Positions 55,395-64,000 of a stretch of 64,000 nucleotides of DNA are shown piece after piece; positions within the stretch are counted from its first letter, which is position 1, and the number at the start of each line of letters is the position of its first letter. A model generated the notes under the pieces. The model saw only the letters and a list, made by a program, of their open reading frames with translations. It searched no databases and was not told where the DNA came from. The stretch is from Buddleja alternifolia (Eukaryota; Streptophyta; Magnoliopsida; Lamiales; Scrophulariaceae), in assembly GCA_019426215.1 (NCBI GenBank), contig CM033392.1, positions 37,558,980 through 37,622,979 on the forward strand, written 5' to 3'. Position numbers and translations under genes: made by a program.

Positions 55395-56780
55395 AGAGGA
55401 GTCATTTTTTCATGTGCTTTTAGCTGTTTTATTAACGATTTAGGTCCATTTATAGCTTGAATTGTGCCACTCATAGCTTTAATATGTGTGTTAAGTGAAT
55501 TCAGGTGTTAAGCGACGATACACGAAGAAAAGGGCAAAAGATGGCATTTCAAACGAACTCTAAAGAAGCGTTCGCACACTGGCGCCTAGGCGCTGCATTA
55601 CTCACGCCTGGGCGCCAGCCGAAGAAAAGAAGAGGTAACCCACGCAGTATGGCGCCTAGGCACCACACATCCTGCGCCTAGGGGCGATACCATCCGCGCC
55701 CGAGCGCTGTCATACGCGCGCCTGGGCGCCACCCGACTTTTTCCCCATGAAACTCCTGCCATGTAGGCGGCACCTAGACGCCGATCCACCCGTGCCTGGG
55801 TGCCGTTGTAACCGTTTTTTGGAAGCTATAAAAGGAAATTTTCAGCTCATTTGGAGGGTTCGAATTCTTGGGGATTGAAGGCATATTTCTTGGTTTTTGG
55901 GTCATTTTATCATCAATTAGAAGGAGAAGGAAAGAGATTTGGTTAGAGATTGAAGATCTAAAGCAAGGATTCATCATCAAGCAATTGAAGGAGTTTTCAT
56001 TATTTGCATTTACATGTTTATTCACATGAATATGTGTATGTTTGTATTAGATTTTGTTAAAGCCTTGATGAGAGGCTAAATTGTAGTATTAAGGCCATGT
56101 GAAGGCCTATTTTACAAATCAATATATGTGAAGTGAATTTTCGTATTAATTCTCCTATTGCTTTGTGTGTTGATTTTGTGCTTTTATCACAATCATATGC
56201 TTGATCACCATATGCTTGCTATTGTGCCTATTCTATCCATTCGAAAGAACATGGGTTAGAGTGCATCAAAAATCAACACATCATCCGAAACTAATGTGGA
56301 ATTGCCCCTAGAAATAGGTAAAGATTTTCGGGTGCTGTTAGCCGGATTTATCCGAGAAAATTCTAGAACGTTAATGCGTGATTATTGATTAGATTCTCAG
56401 ATAGACATATTTAGAGAACCATAAATTAATCATAGGATTATTATGAGCCGAGACATCGGGTAATAGTTAATTAAGGTTTTTCCACCAAAGCAATAGGATT
56501 CTAATAATTCGAAGAGTAGCTCACATATGTTGATGAGTAGATTAGATTGTAGCATGTGCCTTAGTCATTTCATCACTCTTGAGATTTAATCTATAGTCCG
56601 TTTCTCTTTTGTTCTTCGCTTGCTTACTCGTTTTACTGCAATTTACTTTGTCCATTTCCATTAATCATAAACTAAAATACCTAGTCCTTGTGGTTCGACA
56701 ACCCGGACTTTTAGTCCACTTTTATTACTACACATGACTAGTGCACTTGTTATCCAAGCACGTTATCTATTAGCGTGTCA
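55395..56780 (+). mobile_element. Solo LTR of the palindrome-rich N-related subfamily
   Basis: It begins at gagaggagtcattttttcat (compare TGATAGGAGTCATTTTTACG in N1) and ends ...TAGCGTGTCA, like the N LTRs, with TATA box TATAAAAG at 55827-55834. No interior or target duplication is seen. The left flank is minus-strand Retrofit protease and the right flank plus-strand Retrofit gag. Confidence 0.8.
55581..55806. repeat. Second cluster of GGCGCCTAGGCGCC-like palindromes
   Basis: About eight GC-rich motifs lie within 226 bases: ggcgcctaggcg at 55581, acgcctgggcgcc at about 55604, ggcgcctagg at 55651, and gcgcctgggcgcc at about 55718, among others. They lie just upstream of the TATA box at 55827. 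Confidence 0.8.
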
Positions 56781-57388
56781 TCTCCACATCTCACGCTATT
56801 TGGAGCACTCTTAAACGTGCTTTTGCATCACCCTCCCAAGCCCACATCATGCAGCTTCGTATACAACTTCAAAATATAAAACAAGGGGACTCTTTTATCC
56901 AATCCTATCTTCAACAAGCCAAATCGGTTTTCGATGAATTAACCTCGGCCGGCTTACCTTTATCCGATATTGACTTCAATCTTTATGTTTTTAAAGGCCT
57001 TCGCCCACAATTCTATGATTCTGTCACCTCCCTCACTGCCAAATCCAAACCTCTACCTTACTCGGAACTCTTTAGCTTTCTCAACACAGAAGAATTTTTG
57101 CAAGAAGATTTTGTTTCCTTCTTAACTATTACACCACCCTCCACCACCGAACCCTATGCTCATTTTACCCAGTGTGTACAGCCACCCCGCACTCCTCGTT
57201 GTGGCTATCATGGTTCCAATTTTCAGGGCAGGGGCCATGGCCGTGGCCATGGACGCAGTCGTGGTGGTTGTTTTCCTTATCCATTGCAATCCTATTCCTC
57301 CCCACCTTATCCGCCTCCTCCATATCTGCCCCACCCACAATCTCCAAATACACATACCTACCCCTCTTATACCTATGCATACCCGCAG
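56781..57388 (+). pseudogene. Retrofit/Ale-type copia gag, both ends cut
   Basis: From 56781 the frame reads SHAIWSTLKRAFASPSQAHI and MQLRIQLQNIKQGDSFIQSY, then YVFKGLRPQFYDSVTSL, the gag core of copia Retrofit/Ale elements. An Arg/Gly-rich stretch (GRGHGRGHGRSRGG) and a Pro/Tyr-rich stretch follow. The N-terminus is lost to the solo LTR at 56780 and the C-terminus to element C at 57389. It lies on the strand opposite to the Retrofit pol at 28.9-30.7 kb, so it is either another element or an inverted part of the same one. Confidence 0.82.
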
Positions 57389-58920
57389 TGTTGGTCCCAA
57401 GTGTCATACGAAAGGGTCTAGAAGGAAGGGGGGTTGAATAGACCCTGAAGTCTTTTTTTACTTCAAAACGTTTCGTATTAAAATTGGTAGGGACGCTTGA
57501 CAACGTAGGCGCTTGGATGAGCATCTAATAGAAGACTGTTTTATAAAGTTAACTTAGACATCATGACTTGAATACTATAACCAGTTAGGTTTAAGCGTTC
57601 AGTTCTTTGATCAGTGTTAGCACAACGCAATGATTTTAAAGTCTTCTCCTTGAAAGTTTTAGCATCACGAGATGTTTCTTAGTTGCTTAGCATATGATTA
57701 TGTTTACTTAACAGATTTATTCCAAGATATGATAGTAATGAAAATGACTGTAAAGTAAAGAACACAATATTTGTAAGGTTCGTTGGGTGGTGTAATCCCA
57801 ACTACGTCCTTCTTTTCCTCAAACACTCGGAGGCAATCCACTAAAGTGATTCTCAAAGAATCACATAGAATCTTCTACAAATTATGGAGAGATGGACATT
57901 GATGACTTGAGCTCCTTCGCCACACAGATTTCTGCTCCAAGAGACTTCTATCCCCTTGCTTCTTTCACCCAGAAATATTGCAAGTATCCAACTTTGACTT
58001 CACATAGATCGCGGGGCTTGGATAGGGGTTTGCTTAAGAGTTTGTTTGATTTTGATAAAGTTCAAACAACTTGGAATATCTCAATAGGAATGTGGGTTTC
58101 TTCGAAAAGAATGTTTGAAATATTGGTTGACTGTCTCAGGAATCGAAGAAAAGCAAAAAGAATATTTTATTGATTATTCAGGCTTTTCTGAGAGTTTGAG
58201 TACTTGAGACTACAATCCAACAGCAATTTGGCTTGTAATATGATGGTTGTTTTGGCTTGTTGTTGAAGTCCTATTTACAGGCATTCTTAGAAAAAGTGTC
58301 TGTTTGACACATGCACAGGCGCGTGTCTCTCACTTCCACGAGTGAACTACTTTTGTCATTTTTCCTGAAAATCTATTGCACAAAAGTTGGTGTCGCGGTC
58401 TCTGAATAGTTGAGAGTCCAATAGGGTGGCTTCTCTGTACGTCCTAAAAGTGTTTATCACATTTAATGTACTTATCAGCATTTAATGCATTTGAATTAAA
58501 TGCTCATTGGCAATTAATGGTCTGAGAATATTTGCATTAAACTTCTTCTAAACTTAGAAATAAATTTAGGTGAGATATTGTCTTTAATAGACGCTCATCC
58601 AATCTGAATCACTTCTGTCCTTAAATCAATCGCTTGATATAGCTTGACGGTTGGACGCTTGGAATCTTCATCTTTATTCAGACTTCAGATGCTTGGAATC
58701 TTCAAACTCAACTACTGATAAACTCACTCAGAAATTATCAGACGCTCAGTCTAAGACTATTTAGCCTAATAGACTAAAATGAAAATAAATAAAGCCTACT
58801 ATAAATCTAACGCTCAAAGCTTATTCAGGATTTCTAATAAAACCAAACTTACACATTTTGGGGTCTAACATAGAGTCCTAATTGTCATCATCAAAACATC
58901 TAACAAGAAATTTCCTAACA
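57389..58920 (-). repeat. 3' LTR of C (A-type)
   Basis: The minus strand reads TGTTAGGAAATTTCTTG...TTGGGACCAACA, 1532 bp with TG...CA ends. It contains both halves found separately at 49673-50354 and 33604-34505. ORFs drawn inside it are not genes. Confidence 0.88.
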
Positions 58921-59159
58921 ATTTCCCCCTTTTTGATGATGGCAATACTTACTCTTTTATAGTTCAAGAGTTAGACAGCCAAAAGTAAAAGTTAGCTTTG
59001 AATAAAGGTTAGATAAAGTTAGTTAAGGTTAGTTATACCTCAACGAGATGTTTTAGATGAAAAATGCACTTCATTAATATATCATGAAAAGTACAGTACA
59101 TTTACAATTAAACTGAAAGTAAAAAGACAAGAATATAGATAATGTAAAAGTAGGAGCTC
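58921..59159 (-). other. Polypurine tract and 3' untranslated region of C
   Basis: On the minus strand the tract aaaaagggggaaat ends at the LTR start (58921-58934 on the plus strand). The rest is AT-rich and non-coding. Confidence 0.8.
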
Positions 59160-61600
59160 TTAATGTCTTTCTGAGAGGTTGCGTCTCCTAAGAATTCCAG
59201 TCCTGATCGCTTCAGTAAGATTGTCTTCAAGAGAAATCATAGCAGCATGATCTTTGTCATTGACTTTCTTCTTCTCTGTCTTCAGTCTCTCTTGATAAGT
59301 TATAAAACATCTCTCCCACTCACTCGGCTACAAGCCTCGAATTAGTAGGCTCTGGAAGAGGGGCTCGTTCAATGCGAATGCCAAACTGTTCAAGTAACGT
59401 TTGAGATGGAACTGGTAAATTAGAATACAAGGCAATTGGAGAAAACCCAGAAGTTCTGCTAGGCTCTCCAGCTACAGCTACCCAAGTGGGATATCTCGAC
59501 TCAACTTTAAGAGGAGGTAGAGGAGGAAGTGTAACTTGACGCTTTGGCAATGGAGGAGGATCTTGAACTTTAGAACTTGATGCTTTCCTCTTATCCCCTT
59601 TCTTCTTTTCTTCCCCCTTATTGCCATCATCAACCTTCATGAAATGTTCTGTTACTAGGTTAACTTGGCTAGCAATCTGAGCCATTGAAGCCTCTAATGT
59701 GTTGATGCGTTTGTCGAAGTGTTCTTTCATGGCCAATTGATTTGCCTTGGTAGCATCACTCATTTCTTGAAACTCTTTTAGGCAATCAAAAATTGCTGCT
59801 CGAGCTGCACCACGCATATGAGCAACTTGAGTGCTCATATTTTGAGACTCAATTTTGGCCAAATCAGTTTTAATCCAATGGAGGGCTTCAGCATTCTGAG
59901 TGGCATGATCACTCACTTTCTCCAATACTGATTTCAACAGTGGCCCGAAAGATTGACTCATATCTGAAAGAACCACTTGAGTAGCCGGTCGCTTGAACTT
60001 TGATGTGAACTTAAGTGGGTCAATGGATGGTTGATGTGTTGGATCAAAAATTATGCCTTGTGTTTCAATTGGAAAATCCTCAGCAACATTCGAAAATTTT
60101 GAATAGTAGGAACATAAGCGTCAGGTTGAACCTCTGGTATAGACGCTTGAACTGGTTCCTCAATAGACGCTGGAATACTTGTCAATTTAGTCTGAACTGT
60201 TTCTTCCTTAGGCACTAAACTCAGATGACTAAAATCAATATATTGGAAGTTCAGCCTGGCTAAGACTGTATTAGCATAGAAGTCTGTTACACTATCTATA
60301 AGCTTTTCTATTTGTTTTTGGGGCAAGCACGAAAATTGAATCAGTGTGCAGAGAGGACTATCCACAGCCCTCACCCACATTGGACCTAAGATGTCCAAAA
60401 CGTGATTCGGGAACAATCTGTACTTCGCTTGTGGCATTGAAAAAAGAATGTCAGTACGATAGTTCTGAGAGAAAGGTATAATCCGAGTTGTTGGAAGACG
60501 TTGGAGACGCTCAGACTCAGGTACATACCACCTGTAGTATTCTTCCAAATACGGATAGACGGCTTGAGCGATGCTTTGATTTTGCTCCTGCAGTGAGAGC
60601 ACAAATTTGTAATGTTCGCTCACTTCCTTCCTAATTGATGAGAGCAGTGGATAACCATGGAAGGGTCTGATTGAAGATCCGTCTGATTTCCTCAAATTGG
60701 TTGTGAAGATCTTAGCGAAGTATGTCATTGGAGACAAGAGCTTCAATATTAGCCTAAAGTTATCATCATATGACTAGGAGATATTGATATATCTGAAATC
60801 TATTTAGTCCCACTGGATGACACTTGGGCGCAGATCGAAGCGGAGTACATGCAAGCTTGTGTAACGCTTAGTGCAAAAACCTCTCTACTGGTTGTCGGAC
60901 GCTCAGCAATTGATCAATTAGTCCGACTCTCTGTTGACGCTTCTCTAGGCAGTACTTGGCAAACTGACGTTTATTGTCATGCACGCCCATGCTGAATAGA
61001 TGTGGATCTTTGACCAAGTCCTAAAAAGTGCACCGATTGCCCATGTAATCTTCCCACCAGTTAACTTTGTTCATGCAGTAGTCTGCCCCTACATTCACAA
61101 TGGCCCAAATTCCTCCGTGGTGAATGTCTCTGATTGATTCAAATTTGTATCTGTCTGTTTGATAGCTTGCATTCCATACGACATTGAAATATGCATTAGC
61201 TTCTTGTTGAATCAGATCAATCAGAGACTCGGGGTGATCACCGACGAATAGACTCTTATTCTTCCATAACTGAAGTGGGTTTTCTGCACTTAGATTCTCG
61301 AGACTATGTGCCACTTCTGGATAATGGGTATATCCTTCTCTATTCAAGATTTCTTCAGAAGGATTGAGACACTCCATAGACAGACGCTCATAGATGCAGA
61401 TCTTAAAGTTCCCGGGAGCAAAACCAGAAGGTCTGCCATGCCCTTCATCCAAGAAGTAAGCTAGATCCACATCAGTGCTTGGAGTTCTCGCACTGAGTCG
61501 CCTCTCATAGATCAGGATAGATGATGGAATTTGATCCACAAGCTGATCATTTGCAATAACCATGTAATATGCTTTCTCTATTTCCCTATTTTTTGACCAA
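59160..61600 (-). pseudogene. Third ORF of C
   Basis: On the minus strand, about 800 codons in several frames. Part one (61563-61021) is homologous to A: DQIPSSILI, RTPSTDVDLAYFLDEGHG, LNPSEEILNREG, LQLWKNKSL, FESIRDIHHGGI, then KRQFAKYCLEKRQQRV after a stop. A gap with stops follows (61020-60750). Part two (60746-60051) has YYRWYVPESERLQRLPTTRI and MPQAKYRLFPNHVLDILGPM. Part three (59976-59320) has long heptad-like helices (MSQSFGPLLKSVLEKVSDHA), a basic Lys patch and a Pro-rich stretch. It then continues in another frame to a TAA at 59160. It is not a recognised enzyme. The coiled-coil character fits a structural or envelope-like role, as inference only. Confidence 0.6.
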
Positions 61601-63276
61601 ATTTATCACAACCTAAATCGGTCTTTTCAACGAAAAGTCTGGTTACCTCAGTCACACTATCAAGGTTTCTTGACGCTTTGGATAATGATGAGACAACCTG
61701 CTCTGATTTTGGCAAGTTTAACGATCAATTCAGCTTCTCACTTGACTATTATATCAACATCACTTTTCAATTGAATAATTTCACTCTCAAGCGATTGATT
61801 CTTCTCAAAACATCGTTGCTGAACTTGCAACTCTGCCTTGAGCGTCATTTTATCACTTGTGAGCGATGAAATGATATCGAAGTGATTTTGATATATCTTG
61901 GCAGCATCTTGACAATCTTTGTAATACTCAGTTACTTTGTCAAGTAATTCATCATAAGAAAAAGGATGAGATAATTCAGTGTTTACCTTAGATAGCGAGT
62001 CATCAGACGCTTGTTCATCTCTTGCCATTAGACAAATTAACGCTGAGTCGCTTGTTGGCTCATCATCACTGCTTTGATCTGATGATTCCAAATCCTCTTC
62101 AGGTGCGGAGAATGGTTCAGATTCCGCTAGCAAACCTTGTTTGCGAAGATTGCTCCTGAATTGGTTTCTATCGGCATAATCTTTCCTTATGGGCTTAGAT
62201 ACATTCGAATAAGGGCAATTTACCTGGTAGTGCCCTAGTTTCCTGCAATTGTAACACAAATTAGTTTTCATTTTCTGTTCAGTTGTTAATCGCTTGGATA
62301 TTGTTGGCGCTGAAACATTTTGTACTAGAGACAGAGGCACTTGGTATTAAACTGGCGCTAGAGGCTGAGAAGCATAACACACTGGCGCTTGATACTACGG
62401 CGGTGGTGTAGGAGGAGGGTTTTGAAATGATGTCTGTCCACTAAGGTTTCTCTTTTCGCATGTCAGAAATTTCTTAAATTTTTTTACTAATAATGTCATT
62501 TCCATTTCCTCATTCGATTCTGTCACTTTCACCTCACTGATTGATTTTCCCTTGTTCTTAGTAGTAGCTATCAGGGCTCCTAATTCAGTCACTGATGTAG
62601 AAGTCATTGTGTCGCTGACTTCTCCTAGTTCAAACTTAAATTCCTTCAACTCTGAAAATACATGTTCCGGAGTTAGAGTTTCCAACATTTGTGATTCTCT
62701 CATGGCAATCGTCTTGATCAAATACTTGGTTGGAAGACTTCTGAATATCTTGTTGACCATTTCCTTGTTAGTCAACTCCTTGTCTAGTGACTCTAACTCT
62801 GTGATGAGTGAAGTAAGCCTTACGTCCAATTGTTCTAGCGTCTCATTGGGTTGCATTTTGAAATGTTTAAATCTTTGCATGGCTATTAAGAGCTTGTTCT
62901 CTTTCATCTGTGCTGAACCTTCACAAACGATAGCCAACTTAACCCAAATCTCTTTTGAGGTCTTACACTGCTTGATCTTGTTGAACAATGCATCATTGTC
63001 TCCTATCGCTGAGTAGAGAGCGCTTCGTCCAACATTATCTAGATTTACTCTTTTACGATCTTCTAGCATCCATTCTAACTTGGGCTTCTCGACATAATCA
63101 TCTGGAGTAGCCTCAGTTGCTCCAGGGGCTCAAGTTACAACTTTCATGATCTGAATGGGGTCATCTGTAATTACATCACATATCTCATTATCACATGAAC
63201 ATAAATATGCAAATGCTCTAAGTTTCCATGAATCATAGTTTGATTCAACCAGCTTAGGCATTTTGTTAAAAGCCAT
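61601..63276 (-). pseudogene. Sirevirus C gag, C-terminus deleted
   Basis: The minus-strand ATG at 63276 opens a gag of the A type (MAFNKMPKLVESNYDSW). One frame runs to about 61600 with stops near 63130 (TGA), 62395, about 62335 and 61738. It holds the gag core (KENKLLIAMQRFKHFKM, KIFRSLPTKYLIKT), an intact zinc knuckle CYNCRKLGHYQVNC, and an acidic and helical tail. At about 61600, soon after TDLGC, it jumps to the third ORF. The knuckle is intact here, unlike in A. Confidence 0.85.
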
Positions 63277-63386
63277 GATATGAGATTAAAATAAATAAAG
63301 AGACTAAGTTTTAGAAAAAATGGATCTAAACAAGCAGTTATGCTCGAAAATGCTTAGGTTTCTACTTCAGCCGCTCTAATACCACT
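63277..63386 (-). other. Leader and primer binding site of C
   Basis: On the minus strand the primer site is TGGTATTAGAGCGG (63384-63371), one base from TGGTATCAGAGCGG. About 95 bases of leader precede the gag ATG. Confidence 0.8.
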
Positions 63387-64000
63387 TGGTGGTCCCAAGT
63401 GGCATACGAAAGGGTCTAGAAGGGGAGGGGGAGTTGAATACACTCTGAAGTCTTTTCGACTTAAAAAATTTCGTATCACTTTTAAAGATTTGAACGCTTA
63501 GGGAGTTGAGTGCTAGGTCAGGCGCTACAGGAAAGATAACTTAGACTTAGTTATTTTAGATATTTACCAATGTAGAGTAAAGCTTAGATCGCTTAATCAA
63601 GGTTAGCACAGCTGAAATGATTTTAATGCTTTAGCGTTCGTTTTGGTTAAATAGTCGCTTAACCATTTTACTTGTCTTTTTAAGAATAAATGATAGAATA
63701 TAAAGTAAGACAATAAAATAGTAAATGACATAAGAATTTGTAAGGTTTACTGGGTGATGTAATCCCATCTACGTCCTTCTTCTCCTTGAACACTTGGAGG
63801 AATTTCAGTAAATTGATTATCGAAGGATCACACAGAGGCTCTACAAAATAGAGGTGGAGATGATGATCTTGGGCTCCTTGATCACACAGGCTTCAGCACC
63901 AATGAAGATCTTCACCAACAAGCTTCTCTCACTCAGAAATACTGCTTGTAGAGTCAACAACTTCTTCACACAGACAGAGGTGGTTGAGTGTTTTGATCAC
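63387..64000 (-). repeat. 5' LTR of C, right part outside the window
   Basis: On the minus strand it ends ...TTGGGACCACCA. The body is closer to the B-type LTR (aagcttgttg near 63922 and gagaagaaggacgta near 63775) than to the C 3' LTR, with which it aligns poorly after the first 60 bases. Confidence 0.75.

Larger units (their letters stand above)
57389..64000 (-). mobile_element. Sirevirus-type element C, without pol
   Basis: On the minus strand the order is 5' LTR (from beyond 64000 to 63387), primer site, gag (63276 to about 61600), third ORF (to 59160), polypurine tract, 3' LTR (58920-57389). Protease, integrase, RT and RNase H are missing: gag sequence runs straight into the third ORF. 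The two LTRs belong to different subfamilies. The target bases on the left would be CGCAG (57384-57388); the right side is outside the window. Confidence 0.82.

Noticed and set aside
57122..57524. Several ORFs of about 90-119 codons on both strands around the gag Arg/Gly-rich stretch
   Set aside because: They are shadows of the gag reading frame and of the adjoining LTR in other frames.

Overview
This 64 kb window holds nothing but nested and broken LTR retrotransposons of a flowering plant. I see no host gene, tRNA, rRNA or satellite. The families present point to a eudicot: Tork-, Retrofit/Ale- and Sirevirus-type Ty1/copia, a Tat-like Ty3 fragment, and a tRNA-Asp-primed Ty3/Athila-like group. 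An asterid is my guess, but the sequence does not settle the species. This is the make-up expected of pericentromeric or other repeat-rich heterochromatin. All comparisons between copies were made by eye.

Left third (1-28.4 kb). Truncated LTRs (1-2314) lead into a minus-strand Tork-type copia element, here called M1 (3132 to about 15780). A complete 6.1 kb non-autonomous element, N1 (5537-11645, target duplication CTTAC), splits M1 inside its reverse transcriptase. N1 has 1677-bp LTRs, a tRNA-Asp primer site, one orphan ORF, several hairpins and no pol. Two plus-strand relatives of M1 follow: M2 (about 15.8-20.1 kb) and E3 (20.9-28.4 kb). A minus-strand Tat-like fragment lies between them, and a solo LTR with a TTTTT target duplication sits inside the E3 LTR.

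Middle and right (28.4-57.4 kb). A Retrofit/Ale-type copia pol on the minus strand (28.9-30.7 kb) is cut inside its protease. The missing protease start lies 24.6 kb away at 55.3 kb. Between the two halves is a Sirevirus-type insertion, B (LTRs 30705-32168 and 53814-55307, near-matching flanks ACCAC/ACCTC), filled by a second Sirevirus-type element, A (gag 34.6 kb, pol 36.8-40.0 kb). A carries a long third ORF downstream of pol. A second complete non-autonomous element, N2 (40973-47330, target duplication AACCT), interrupts that ORF. A solo LTR rich in GGCGCCTAGGCGCC-like palindromes (55395-56780) and a plus-strand Retrofit gag follow.

Right end (57389-64000). Minus-strand Sirevirus C has gag and the third ORF but no protease, integrase or reverse transcriptase, and its two LTRs are of different subfamilies.

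How the parts relate. None of the autonomous-type elements is intact; each shows stops, frameshifts or lost catalytic residues. The best candidates for something undescribed are the N family (orphan ORF plus a conserved hairpin set, one hairpin with a compensating paired deletion) and the Sirevirus third-ORF family, including its pol-less carrier C.
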